This document shows, in pieces, positions 23,216-35,335 of a stretch of DNA of 64,000 bases. Every line of letters begins with the position of its first letter. The first letter of the stretch is position 1. The stretch covers positions 78,809,001 to 78,873,000 of the forward strand of contig NC_134106.1 in assembly GCF_040939455.1 (NCBI RefSeq), written 5' to 3'. The notes below the pieces were generated by a model. It saw only the letters and a list, made by a program, of their open reading frames with translations, searched no databases and was not told where the DNA came from. Made by a program: the position numbers and the translations under genes. The stretch is from Microcebus murinus (Eukaryota > Chordata > Mammalia > Primates > Cheirogaleidae).

Positions 23216-23469
23216 TGAAAAAATAAGTGAATATTTGAAGCATATGAAATGTATAAATATCTTACATTTAGGACAATTACAAAACTGGTGGGCCCTGATC
23301 AATAATGTTTAAAAGTAGTAGTTGCTTTACACATCAGATTATCGCTTCTTTAAAATTAGAGTTCAGGAAATTGGAATATAAATAATAACCTCTTTACAGA
23401 CTTCCATTAAATAGATAATTATCAAGTATAAGACATCAAATCAGATATAAATTTAATGACATCTTTTAC

Positions 23470-23650
23470 AACTACATTTTATTTTGCTTTTAATTATTTT
23501 ATTTTTTAATTCAGAGTATTACAGGGGTACCAATGCTTTGGTTACATGAATTGCCTTTGCACTGCCCGACAAGCATGCCCATCCCCAAAACAGCACACAC
23601 CGCATCTGTTAGATGTGGATAAAAGGGCTGATAACTAAAACTACATTTTA
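23470..23650 (-). mobile_element. Short L1 3' end with target duplication, antisense
   Basis: A 157-bp insertion (23482-23638) is flanked by a perfect 12-bp duplication, AACTACATTTTA, at 23470-23481 and 23639-23650. It opens with a T-rich tract and reads as an antisense strepsirrhine L1 3' UTR (GTATTACAGGGGTACCAATGCTTTGGTTACATGAATTGCC). The clean duplication argues for lemur-lineage age. Confidence 0.9.
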
Positions 23651-25951
23651 AAACAATTTCTGATATAGTTTGCAATGTATTTGTCTCCAAGTTTTACTTT
23701 AAGCTCTTATATCAGACTTTTATCTCGCAGTTCTGGGGTATTTTAACTGGATGGGACAAACACCCTGTAGGCTTATGTCTTGAATGACATCTATTTGAAC
23801 GGAAAAATGCTGTTTTACGACTGCTAACAAACTGCTGATGCTAATTACGAACCTTCTTTCTACATATAACACAGAACTCTATTCTATTTATCTGACACCC
23901 ATTTAAGAGCACTTTTCTAAACAAAGAAGGCATTCAATAACATCTCTTTCTTTGCTTAGATTTTCTAAATTTTACACATCTTTACTCATTTTATCCTTCA
24001 TCTGAAAGCTCTTCCCTTTCCTTCCTCACTTGTCTACCTCCCTGGGCTCATGAGTGTGGGACTGGAAACTGGTTCTGTCATTTCTGATGGCTGTACCATC
24101 TGACACTCTATGGGGGATGGACACTGCAACTTCCTCAAGCCTTGATCTCCATGTACGAATGCTGTCGGGTCTGAGATCAATCTGTGTCTCCTCTGTGCTC
24201 CGTACACAATGCAAACCAGGGTCAGGCCCTCTGGAGAACAGCTATGCAAGGACATTGTGTTCTAGCTTTACAATAAAATGCACATCTCCCGTGAAATGGC
24301 CAATCCTTCATTTCTAAAGGCTGAATAGGACAGTACTTATAAGTGAATTCTACTTAGTTAAATTTAGAGTGCAGGGGGCAGGGGAGTCCTATCCAAAAAT
24401 ACACTCTGGTTTGGGGCCCGTTTCATCTGATTTTGAATTAATTTATGTTACACCCTTTCCTCTCAGTATGTGAGACAAAACACCAGTTGATACAAAATAT
24501 CAGGCCCTAAAATCTGAAACTTTAATGCTCTCATTTGGTTGTCTTGTGTGACTGTTAAGTAAAAGAGGACTTTGTTTTTATTGATACATTTTTCAGTGAG
24601 AGCACAATTAGTAGTTTGGCCTCTTTCCTTTTTGGGGAGGGAAAGACATCCCAAATGAGCACGGCTAGTTCTGCAAGCCTATCTCCTGCAAGACTCTCTC
24701 TGCAACGCTATCGTGATGTGTCGGGTCCTCTTTCCCAGGTGCCTCCTACGTCTGTGGGTCCAGCTCTTCCCACGAGGCCAGTGCCTGTGTCCCTTCCACC
24801 CCAGCTGCCGGGCTGCTCCGAGACAATGATCCGGTGCCCGATGCTTCCATCATTCTGTACCCCTTTCCTCTGACATTCCCTCAGCCGCCCCACCGCTGGC
24901 TTCTCCCTCCTCTCCCCAGACTTCTTGGCCTTTTTGTCTGCAGCTGCCACTCTCCTGCTTTTCCTCCTCCGCTCTCTCTACCACCTCTGCCCCACGCTGG
25001 GACAGCCCAGAAACCACAAGACCCTATGGCCACATCAAGGGAGGGGACTATGCTTTGTGGTAAACTAATGACACATGTCACCCAGGAGGTCTCTGCCTGC
25101 TCTTTCTCTCTGCAGGAGCCCAAGTCTTCATGGAGCTGCCTTGAAGATGCCTGCTTGAGTCCCTGCTGGCCTCGCCCTGCCTGTTTGGGGAAAAACTTCT
25201 GATGAAAACTTGCATAATAGCCCTCTCGGTCATGGGGTGACCACGCAAATGTGAGGCCAAGGACAATCACCCATGCATATGCCTCGAATCCTCTGTTCAA
25301 ATGCTTCTTTGCCAGCCCTCTGCCCTCCCGCCCACTCTCTCTGAAATCAAGATCGTATCATCAGTTACAGGTTTCTTTCCTTATCCCGTGGATGCCTGCT
25401 GCTGTGAAAGGCCGAGGAGGAATCGCACCGGTTTATTGTTTGTTCCCTTTGCCCTCTTGTGTTTATTTCTGTCTTTCTGCATTTCAGTGCATTGGTACAA
25501 ACAGCAATGTAAGGCTTTTGTTTCAATTTTACATTTTAAAAACTATAACAGATATTCATGAGTTTAATTTAACTGTCTGCTTACTAGCAGCCACGCTTGT
25601 TAAGGGCTGCAATAAACCAACTGAAAAATTAAGCGCTCCACTTCCTCACATCCTAAGTAATACATTATTTTAAGAGCCCTCATGCCCTCCACTGCCATCG
25701 GAGAATCATTCCCTTTCAATGTTTTTTATTCCCTGTGTTTGATAAATAAGCAGATAATCTTTGCTTTTGCACAATGAAAGAATATTAAAACTAGGCCTGA
25801 CTAATGTGTGGCTGGAAACCTACAAGAAAAGAAACTTTCACAGGTCCCAACACCAAAGTACTCTGACCTCTTCCCTGCTACTCTGGCCAGCTCATTTTTA
25901 GTCATTCTTAACATTTCTAGATGCCATTCCAAACAGTGTGAAGATAAAATT
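23651..25951. other. Single-copy stretch of about 2.3 kb
   Basis: I see no repeat family. The block 24640-25350 is GC- and CT-richer, with ORFs of 62 to 140 codons on both strands, none with a recognisable domain or paired splice sites. Confidence 0.35.
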
Positions 25952-26307
<356 letters not shown>

Positions 26308-26339
26308 CTTAAATCTTAAAATGTACCAAACCATGAATA

Positions 26340-26545
26340 ACTACCTTTAACCATATATTTTTGTCATGCCAGATATTCACCTCACTTTCCTAAGAACCCC
26401 ACAAGGTTAGCATTATTAACCCCATTTTATGTATGAGGAAACTGAAGCAAAGAGGTCAAGAAACGTGCTCAGCAACAGAACAAGGACACGGCAGAGCTGG
26501 GCTCCAGATTCAGGACTTCCAGCTACTAAGTGGAAGCTTTACGGT
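26340..26545 (+). mobile_element. MIR SINE
   Basis: CCCCACAAGGTTAGCATTATTAACCCCATTTTATGTATGAGGAAACTGAAGCAAAGAGGTCAAG ... GCAGAGCTGGGCTCCAGATTCAGG is a well-preserved MIR core and 3' half. Confidence 0.85.
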
Positions 26546-26587
26546 ATTTGTTTCAGCCAGCAACATAACCCTCCCTCTGCCCATCCG

Positions 26588-27051
26588 GGATGGTCAGTCG
26601 TGTGTGTCAACTCGGTGAGACTACAGCCCCCAGTTATCCAATCAAACAGAAGTGTTATTCAATCTAGGTGTTGCTGGTGAAGGAAGGTATTTTATAGATA
26701 GGATTAAAATCTGTAATTAGTTTACTTCAAAGAAGAGCATTCCAGACAATCTGGGTGGGCCTGATCCAATCAGTTAAAAGGCCCTAAGGGCAGAACTGAG
26801 GCTTCCCTAAGAAGAAGAAATTCTACCAGTGGACTTCAGCATCAGCTGCTAAGAGTTTCTAGCTTGCTCTTCCCAGTGATTTGTCCTGTAGATTGTGGAC
26901 TTGCCCAGCCAGCCCCCACAATCATATAAGCCAACTCCTTGCTATCTATCCATCCATCCATCCATCCATCCACACACACACACATCTATGTATATGTCCA
27001 TATATGTCCTACTATTTCTGTTCTCCTGTTGGAACCCTCACTGATATACCA
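26588..27051 (+). mobile_element. Ancient LTR-like repeat, copy 1
   Basis: The order GTGTGTCAACTCGGTGAGAC, GGTGGGCCTGATCCAATCAGTTAAAAGGCC, GAAATTCTACCAGTGGAC, TGGACTTGCCCAGCCAGCCCCCACAATCATATAAGCCAACTCC, and an end at GGAACCCTCACTGATATACC, is that of a common eutherian LTR-type repeat ending GAACCCTGACTAATACA. I cannot name the subfamily with certainty. A second copy is at 54196-54616. There is no internal viral sequence. Confidence 0.75.
26945..26985. repeat. (ATCC)n/(AC)n microsatellite
   Basis: Several ATCC units run directly into CACACACA. The tract sits inside the 3' part of the LTR-like repeat, after CCAACTCC. Confidence 0.95.
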
Positions 27052-29502
27052 CTGAACAACTGGACTGATGACCAAAGAGCTATCATTTACTGCTATCACG
27101 CTAGGTACTCTCACCTGTTAATGTACTGCAAGTCTATGCATACATCCCATGCCAAGCAATTACTGGATAAGCCATATTCTTTCAACTTCCTTCAACCACT
27201 TAATGACAAGCAATTTAATGCTAGCAACAGGCACAGCTAGTTCACCTTTTGTAATTCAGGCTTCCTTTTATCCTTAACGGTGGTGGAAAACAACCTTCTT
27301 CCTCATCCATCTGAAGTCACTTATATGTTTATCATATCATTGGTAAAAATATATTAAAATTACATAAAAATCTGTGTGAGCTGCCTAACACTAGCCCGAT
27401 TCTGTTGCATTGTGTGATAATTATTACTATCTTACATAATTAACAAGTTTATGCAAAACTCAGACGTTCTATGTGCAAGATTAAAGTGAAGCATTTCAAG
27501 TATTACCAAAATATTATTCCTCAGACACTAGTTTAGAAAAGCCTATTCTTCTCTTCAGGTTAAATAACCCACGCTCCCTTCAGGCTTCACTATGAATCAC
27601 GCACCCAGACTTCCCCTGCCTAACACTGGAGCTTTTACTATTCACTTGTTCTTATCCAAAGTAGCTAACATTGGATTGCTTCTTCTAATAAAAGATTCTG
27701 AATTATTGAAGAATGCTGCTCTTAACAATAAAACAAATTTTATGTTCGACAACCACATTCAGTCTTGGGTTCATTTACACCACTGCAGTCTACCTTCTTA
27801 TTCTCCCCTTCCAAGCAGAGGAAATCTTGATTCTTCACTATCAATCTTGATTCAAATGAATGATAACTGGTCCTATGACTGTGTGATGCCTACAACTTAT
27901 CTGGTCTTTAATAAAACTGCCTACCTGATGCTTGTTTCTATTCAGCTGGTTATGCTTGCCCATTTTCTCCCATTTCCCACAATAACTTTTACCCTATGTT
28001 GGCTATGTTACTTCCTGCCAATTGTTCTAAAACTAATAATCTATCGACCACGTGGCACCGTACACAGTTTTTAACCCTCCACTCATGTCACTGAGCAAAA
28101 GATACGTAAAAATTGACCTTTTTATGTTATGGCAGCAATATGTTCAATTTGGGGTGAACTCTGAAATGCAAAATGTACCAATTTGGATTGAAAACAGCAC
28201 AACCGCAATGCTATATACCCTGCCACAGAGACTACTCACTAAATATTAATTGCATTAAAATGACCATTCAGGAGAAAAGCACTCTTAATGCCTGATTTTA
28301 GAATAAACATACTTCTGGTTCAGGCAATAATGGAAAACTATTCTCCACGTATTTATTCACTAAGGATTGGTAGTTAACATTTTTATTTCTCATTTGTTTT
28401 CACTCCCAAGCATGTTTCTCAAAACTAGACTTGATTAATAATTTAATATGCTATGTTATATAGTAGCATGCAGATATCATATTAAAACATTAAAGACAGA
28501 TCTAGATGAGAGATAAAAATGTGTTCCCCTACATCTGCCAGGGTAATACATTTTGATCACTGCATGCACAAAGGGATGCAACAAAGACTTCCGGATGAAA
28601 ATGCCTAGTTATTGGAAGGATGTCACAGACAATCTTGCCTTCTGCATCACTATCTAATAGCACATGCAGGAACAATGCCTCTTAGACTCAGTGTGAGCAA
28701 AATCTTTGCTTGTCTAAGTTGCTGGTAAGTTTATATTTAAAGACAACATGACTCTCAAAGCCCTTCGAGTTTTCCCTTTCACTTTAGCTGCTAGGAAGCT
28801 CAGAGCCCATTTACAAGCTACTTTTACTTATTATATAACAACTGCATAAATTCTGGTAAGTCACCTTACATTCTTCTCTGAGGAAGAACATAGGAATAGC
28901 ATTGTGGTTTGGAAGACTAAGTTGAATATGGTCCTTTCGGGAGCTCTGACTGCTTTGCTGTTTTGGCTGGACAAATCACTTAATTAGAGATAACATTACA
29001 TACTTCTCCAAATACAGAATTAGGGACCTTACAACTCCTTCCTTCCTATCCAAGGTCACTCTGAAGATTGGTGAAGTTTAACTGAATAATCTTAAAGCTT
29101 TTACATAAATGCTAAAGAAGGTTTAGAAATGCTTTTGATTTGTGTGCACAGTATAATAACACAGTTCGGTGTCTGAGTCAGAGCTGCCAGGGTGTGGGCT
29201 TCCTGGGGTGGAGCATATTAGTCCATCTATTCTGCCAGCTGCCCAGTGTTTTGCCTTTGACAGCAGACTGACCTGTTTCATAGGAGGTGTAGCATTAAGG
29301 GGCTATATGATTTTGCATGTGGCTATCACATCTCCTTCAATCATTGCTTGACCTATTATTTCTATGTGCTACTTTTTGTGAGAGTATGTACCAAGTTTTA
29401 GTACAAATAGAAAATTTTTATAAGAAAACGATTCCTCTCAAAGATTCAGTGAAAACAACTGAAAATTATGGACTAGCTGCCTCAATAGATCCAACTGCTT
29501 TG
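27052..29502. other. Single-copy A/T-rich stretch of about 2.4 kb
   Basis: I see no gene. A 160-codon ORF (27592-28074) has a hydrophobic, Leu/Phe/Tyr-rich product with no recognisable domain and no promoter, Kozak or splice context; one such ORF is expected by chance. The segment 28885-28990 might be a very diverged antisense MIR. Confidence 0.4.
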
Positions 29503-29519
29503 TTTTTTTTTTTTTTTTT
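29503..29519. repeat. T17 homopolymer
   Basis: An uninterrupted T17 without a recognised retroelement beside it. Confidence 0.95.
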
Positions 29520-30950
29520 AACTTTGTGCCCATTTAAAAACATGCACTTTTTATGCTGACAGACAGGCAGGGCAAAGGATGTGTGGATCTGCCTGCTAAG
29601 GCAGATACTGACCCCTCTGAAATGGCAAAGTTCTAAATAGAAAGGTTTAGTAGTCATTAGGGGTTTCCTGCGCCTGGGATTCATACTGAATTTTACTAAT
29701 CAACAACTTGGACTGTATAGAAAACCAGACCGTAAATGCACATGTCATGTATTATTTGCAAAATGCTTATTTTAAAGAAATAAGCTGCTGCCCACGGCAG
29801 CTGCTGCTGTCCTCCTCTGCCTGCAAGGATGCTCAGTGGTAACCAACGGGGGTGAACTGACTCAAGGCAGGCAAGAGGCTGGAAGGAAAGATTGCTACCA
29901 AAAACATGTGCACCACAGAGACAAAACACACTACCTGTGCCAGGTGTTGAAGAACCCCGGTGTTGTTATGCTGTGATTCGAAATTCCAAAAAGAACCGGG
30001 TATTTGAAAGCAATTTAACATTTTAAAAGCCCTAGATGGTAAAGGTTAACTTCTCTGGCAATTCATCAGGAGGGTCTTGTTAAAAGTGGCAGAATTTACA
30101 AGCACAAGATAATAGCTGGCAGGAGAAAGTGCTCAAATGAAAGAGAAGAACAGAATCTATCTACACCCAGGACCCAAGCCTCAAAAACAGGATTCTTGGC
30201 ATGTGGAAGTAATTCAGTGATCAATGGGAGTAATATATTGCTCTTTAGCCCAAAGGAGAACAAGGCTACATTCAAGTTACTGAGGAATAGTGAGTCCTGA
30301 TTTCTCCAAGAGATTAGCCTATAAAAGGAAGACTGCTCTATTTATTAACATAAGAACCTAGCATTATAAGCAGCTTAGGGCAAAATCCACTGTGACTCAT
30401 GGGAAAATATTTGCCCATGAAAGTAACGATCAATAGTTCTACATTTAGCTAAAGTTTTATGCTTGATGACAAACACAGTCCATAAATGCCACATGGTAAT
30501 TTGCATCGGTAAAAATTATTAGCCAAAAGCCACACTTGGGGCATATGTGCTTTCAAATACCACATAACTTGTTACAACATGTCCTCAAATTTATAACTAT
30601 GCTGTATGCCCCCATTAAGACCCAATAAATAACTTCTCTGCACCACCTATTATGAAGATTTTTCTTCATTAGGGTAGCTTCCCATCATATAGAGCCCTCA
30701 AAAGGTCATATTTTTAACCCAAATAAACATAGTTGTATTTCTCACCAAATGAGTCCTTGAGTTCAGAAATCATGCGGGAATGAAAGAGACATAGAGCTAC
30801 ATATCCAATCAAGAACCCATAAATTTAATGAGGGGCAAAATCTCACAGGGTCAAACATCTCAGGTAAACAAATTCTTAGCTTCCCATTTTTCCATCAAGG
30901 ATTGTTTTTTTGCCCAGCCAAAATTGCATATCCATGAGCAAAATAACCAA
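29520..30950. other. Single-copy stretch; one near-palindrome
   Basis: I see no gene or repeat. A 24-bp near-palindrome with one mismatched pair lies at 30397-30420 (outer arms TCATGGG and CCCATGA). Confidence 0.35.
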
Positions 30951-31022
30951 AATATTATGGTTATTTTCAGTCACTAAGTTTTGAATGGTTTTGGTATGCA
31001 GCAACAGCTAACCCAGACACTC
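30951..31022 (+). mobile_element. MLT1-like LTR 3' end
   Basis: TTTTCAGTCACTAAGTTTTGAATGG, then TTGGTATGCAGCAACAGCTAACCCAGACAC, matches the typical MaLR end (AGCCACTAAGTTTGGGGTGGTTTGTTATGCAGCAATAGATAACTAATACA). The LTR may extend upstream to about 30780, but that part is too diverged to claim. Confidence 0.6.
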
Positions 31023-31689
31023 CTTATAAGGAGAGTACAAAGAAACATGTGAGAGATTCTCCTCTTTGTAGAGACAAGTGCTAAGTAGTATCAAAACAAA
31101 GAAGAGACAGAAGACCTCCATCTGCACCCCAATACTCCATCCCCCCACTAACCTCACACCCACCATAGCCTGGACTCACTAGCCCTTTACTGTGTTCTGA
31201 TAAACACTGTGACAAAACCAGTTCCACTTCACTGCTTCAGTTCAGAGGGGGAAAGAAAGAAGAAGAGTTGACGTACTTTAATGACAAGGATGGTGCCTTA
31301 TTCAGCTATAACCACTATTGTGCCTCTATACAGCAGGAACTTCATATAAGATTTATATTAGATATTGAATTCAAGGGATAGATTTGATTTTCATAGTTGT
31401 GTTAGCAATTTTGAATCTACTTTTTTGTATATTCTAATACTGAACACTTAAGTAAATACATTATAGACAAAGGGAACAAGGTTTTCAATTGTCCGAAAAA
31501 GGAGCTATAAATAGAGAAAGAGGGAAGACTAGAATGAACTCTATGGAATTGGATTGGAATTGGAGCTATCAGTATGAACCCTGGTTTTTGTTAGATTAGT
31601 AGACAGCGTTTAGATGATAGATACTGAAGTAGATACAGATACGTGTATGTAATGTGCACGTGAAATATATATACAATCTAGCTCTGTCC
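31023..31689. other. Single-copy stretch, nothing recognised
   Basis: This lies between an MLT1-like end and an L1M block. I see no gene. Confidence 0.3.
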
Positions 31690-32985
31690 AATGAAAAGGC
31701 CAAGAAGTTATGACACTCAAGTATTACTGAGCACACACAGTATCCATATCATGGTTTCTAAGTACTATTTTTGCAATAAAAGGAATCGGGCTCCCTTAAG
31801 AACTTGCTGATTCCAAGTCAGCATTGTGGAATTATAATGATTCTAGAACATAATGATTCTAGAACATCTTGATGTGCCAGAAAAAGGAATAATGAGGATA
31901 TGTCAAATGGAAACAAGCCAACTTGATGGGAATCCCACAGACAAAATCTGGGATAATTTGAACAAAAGTAATGTGAATAATCAAGTATAACCTATTGAAT
32001 AAAATAAAAATCCATGAGTTCATAATGATTAAATCTATACATAAGGTAGAAGGGAAAGGTCTTGTTGACAGAGGAACGCCAACTAATAGTGTAGAGGCAA
32101 TGACAGAATTAGAAAACACTATTTGGCAAGCACCACTGTTCAAGTTTGTATCATCAATAGATGATAAAACTAGGGAGTGAGATTGTGAGGAGAAATAAGA
32201 TGTCTACACAGTCTCAAAGATACTTGTTAATAACTTCATTGGAGAAATCTGGCAGATACCCTCTCAACTAAGTGATACTATGTGTCACCAGTAATGGGAC
32301 AAAATGATGTCACCTGCTTCTGGACACGATGCATTGAGAAGGGGCAGTATCTCTCTTGGGTATTCCTGCCAAGTATGCAAAACTTGAATCCAATCATGAG
32401 AAAATATTAAACAAACCTAAACTGAGGAAGAGCCTGGAATGCTGGCTTTTAGTCTTCAAAAATGTAAAGGTCATGAAAGACAAAGACAGCCTGAGGAACT
32501 GACACAGATTAAAGTAGCCTAAAGAGACATGTGAACTAAACGCAATGTCTGATCTCAGAATAGATCCTCGGCCAGAAAGAGAAAAGAGACATCATTAGGA
32601 CAATATGAGGAATTAATATAAGGTCTGTAGATTCATTGTATTCCTGTTAACATCCTGATATGGATCACTGTATTGTGGTGATAATAGAATAATATTCTTG
32701 CTTTTTAGAGCATGCACACTGAAGTATTTGGAAATAAGTGAACATCGTGTCTGCAAGTTACTTTCGAATGGTTCAGAAAAAAATGTACACATGATAAATA
32801 TTTTATACATACATATACAGAAAAGGGAAGGGCAGGCAAGGGAAGGGAAAGAAGAAAGGAATAGGGCAAAAACAATGTGGTGAGGTGTTAATGTCTGGGG
32901 TATCCAAATGAAAGTTGGAAGAGAATTCTTTGAATCTTCTTGCAATTTTTAAGTATGTAATTTTTTTCAGAATAAATGACTTAAA
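31690..32985 (+). mobile_element. L1M 3' UTR, long remnant
   Basis: The blocks AAGACAAAGACAGCCTGAGGAACTGACACAGATTAAAGTAGCC, AGACATGTGAACTAAACGCAATG, ACACTGAAGTATTTGGAAATAAGTGAACATCGTGTCTGCAAG and TTCAGAATAAATGAC are those of an old L1 (L1MC/L1ME) 3' UTR. The same blocks recur at 39240-39636. The 5' edge is uncertain. No open frame survives. Confidence 0.75.
31834..31865. repeat. Perfect 16-bp tandem duplication
   Basis: ATAATGATTCTAGAAC occurs at 31834-31849 and again at 31850-31865. Identity suggests a recent local event. Confidence 0.95.
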
Positions 32986-32986
32986 A

Positions 32987-33014
32987 TTGAGATGGAAAGA
33001 TTGAGATGGAAAGA
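32987..33014. repeat. Perfect 14-bp tandem duplication
   Basis: TTGAGATGGAAAGA occurs at 32987-33000 and again at 33001-33014, at the 3' edge of the L1M remnant. Confidence 0.95.
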
Positions 33015-33019
33015 TTAAA

Positions 33020-33390
33020 ACTAGGCATTCAATAATGGAATGGACTGATTACAAATTGTATTAATATAATATCATCTAATAGCAGTCTACATAAAAATTA
33101 CAGAGTCACATATATCAATAGAGACACATGCTGAAGACTCGTTGAATGAAAAGGCATTTAGGCAATGTCACGGACAGTATAGTACCATTTACGTAATTTA
33201 AAACACATGCATGAAATATCATTATATGCTTTATATATAAATACACACACATGCAAATGTAATAAAAGTTATGCAAACCTGGCCTGGATACCTATCAATT
33301 TCATCACACAGTGATCTCTGGGGTGGGAAAGAAGGAAATGAGAATGTAAGTAAAAGGAAAAAGCCAGAGAGAGGAGTTCAAATTTATTTA
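33020..33390 (+). mobile_element. L1M 3' UTR, second remnant
   Basis: AATGGAATGGACTGATTACAAATTG and ACGGACAGTATAGTACCATTTACGTAA, later CAGTGATCTCTGGGGTGGG, match another old L1 3' end type (ACAGTACGTATAGTATGATCCCATTT ... TGGTTATCTCTGGGGAGTGGG). Confidence 0.55.
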
Positions 33391-33393
33391 TAG

Positions 33394-33556
33394 CTAGGGC
33401 CGGCTCCATGCATGTGTGTGCAACCTGGACAGTCACAAGGGGCCACGGGCTTGGTTTAATGCTTTGCCTGCTGTCTTGAAATTCTTAATAATTTTTTTAA
33501 CATGGGGCCGCACACTTTCATTTTGCACTAAGCCCATAAATTATGTAGCCAGTCCT
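33394..33556. mobile_element. Nonautonomous hAT-type DNA transposon
   Basis: The ends CTAGGGCCGGCTCC and GTAGCCAGTCCTA are imperfect terminal inverted repeats. The interior (GGTTTAATGCTTTGCCTGC, CTTGAAATTCTTAATAATTTTTT, GGGGCCGCACACTTTCATTTTGCAC) matches a known eutherian MER-class hAT repeat whose exact name I cannot give. The flanks ATTTATAG and ATTTACAA could be a decayed 8-bp target duplication. Confidence 0.7.
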
Positions 33557-33899
33557 ATTTACAATATTTTATTTGTTTCATAAAAAATAACCAAAATGAA
33601 GTTGTTATTTCTGGATAGAACATGCTTAGGTGTTTACTACAGTATTAGTCTATATACTTTTTCATATTTAATTTTTTTTTTTTCAAATTAAAAAGGATCT
33701 TTTCTCAAGTTCACCTTGGGGTGTTAACATAGCCTGTGGTGATAAAACTGTGAGAAAAAAAACAACCCAATATTCAGCATTTCAAAGTTGGGTAGCCCTA
33801 AACTAGAGTTTAGTTAAAAGAGAAGTTCTCTGCCTGGGATGCTCTTCCTGTGTCTGAATTCTTTGCATTTATTTCTATTGGAAACATTACACTTCATTG
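33557..33899. other. Single-copy A/T-rich stretch
   Basis: It contains a T-rich run near 33670-33683. I see no gene or repeat. Confidence 0.3.
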
Positions 33900-34255
33900 G
33901 AAACATTCACTTTTTTTTTTTTGAAACAGAGTCTCACTTTGTTGCCCAGGCTAGAGTGAGTGCCATGGCGTCAGCCTAGCTCACAGCAACCTCAAACTCC
34001 TGGGCTCAAGCAATCCTCCTGCCTCAGCCTCCCCAGTAGCTGGGACTACAGGCATGTGCCACCACGCCCGGCTAATTTTTTCTATATATATTAGTTGGCC
34101 AATTAATTTCTTTCTATTTATAGTAGAGACAGGGGTCTCGCTCTTGCTCAGGCTGGTTTCGAACTCCTGACCTGGAGCAATCCACCCACCTCGGCCTCCC
34201 AGAGAGCTAGGATTACAGGCGTGAGCCACCACGCCCAGCCGAAACATTCACTTTT
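33900..34255 (-). mobile_element. Full-length lemur-type Alu, antisense, with target duplication
   Basis: The body is 33911-34240. GAAACATTCAC followed by Ts at 33900-33910 repeats as GAAACATTCACTTTT at 34241-34255, the target-site duplication. It has the same lemur-type A/T-rich middle segment and right arm as the copy at 25964. It is nearly intact and therefore young. Confidence 0.95.
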
Positions 34256-34512
34256 GTTTGACCTCCCCATCTACAATCCTTCCCTTCCTTCCTAGCCTAT
34301 CCCTCTGCCCCCTCACCCCTGCTTTATTTTTAAGCACAGCATTTAGGACTCTCTGAAATGCCATCACTTACGCATGTAGGTATGTGTACTCTATCTTTCT
34401 CCACTAGAACATGGGCCCTGGTTAGTTAGGGACTCTGTTTGCTTTCTCCCAAACACCTTTGACCGGACTTGGCACACAACAAGCATCTAATGTTTGTTGA
34501 AGAAATGAACTT
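34256..34512 (+). mobile_element. L2 LINE 3' end
   Basis: CTGCTTTATTTTTAAGCACAGCATTTAGGACTC, then CCACTAGAACATGGGCCCTGG, GGGACTCTGTTTGC, and ACTTGGCACACAACAAGCATCTAATGTTTGTTGAAGAAATG form the sense L2 3' terminus. The young Alu at 33911 inserted close to its 5' edge. Confidence 0.82.
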
Positions 34513-35059
34513 AGAATGCGAGGAAGAGACTGAGAGAGACTGGTAAAGGTGGCAAGAGACGTTAAAGGTGTCCATCCTTTTGGAAAAAGTTTCAGAGCCG
34601 GATTCTCCAGCAGCCTGCAGCAAGCACGTGCAGTACAATCGCAGCCATGGAAGAAGCCAGAGGTACCTGGTGCTAGAAAATCCGTCTCTAGTCATGCCCT
34701 GAGCAAACACACCATGGCAACTCTCCACAGCAGAATTAGGAGCTACCTCTTCAGCTGCAGCAACCTCCCTGGGTGACCAATTCCGGATGCCTCAAGTCTT
34801 CGTTTCAGAGGAAGACTGAGAGAATCCCATCCTCTTGAGGCCACAAGGCAATGATACCTGCAAAGGTGAAGGCCTGACACTTAAGGCCAGGAGTTCCCTG
34901 GCACCTCCTAGGTAAGGCTAGAATTGCCGAGATCTCTAGAAGATTTGGGCTTGCTCTGTGTCTCTTCTCTAGCTCATGCTGCTCCCCATTTCTTAGAACC
35001 CACCTCTGCAACCTCCAAGGCCAGACTTAAGTTTCCCTTAATAAACCTGCCATAACTGT
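34513..35059. other. Single-copy stretch, nothing recognised
   Basis: The 68- to 100-codon ORFs on both strands have no recognisable domain. Confidence 0.35.
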
Positions 35060-35335
35060 ACCAGTCAGGGTCCTGGCCGATAAGAGTTTAATAAAGGAAC
35101 TATTTGCCTGCCCCACTACAGGAATAAGGTAGGACTCTGCCTGAGGGTAGGCACAGAAGGGGCAGGGACCACCGTTTGGCCTGAATAAGGCCTCACTCTT
35201 TCCCCTCCCTCTGGTCTCTTGATGGTGCCCCTCCTTGGCTAACTCACCCACAAGCCAGACAGCAGGAGAGCATGACACGGATCTCACAGGGGACTTCCTG
35301 GCACTATGGAGTGGGGAGCGGATTTGGGAGCAGAA
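35060..35335. mobile_element. Probable old interspersed repeat, family uncertain
   Basis: GTACCAGTCAGGGTCCTGGCCGATAAGAGTTTAATAAAGGAACTATTTGC resembles the start of a eutherian repeat I remember by pattern (CAGTCAGGGTCCTGGCAGG ... GAGTTTAATAAAGGGACTATTTACA), but I cannot name it. Confidence 0.4.

Noticed and set aside
27592..28074. 160-codon plus-strand ORF
   Set aside because: The product is hydrophobic with no recognisable domain. An ORF of this length is expected about once by chance in 64 kb of both strands.
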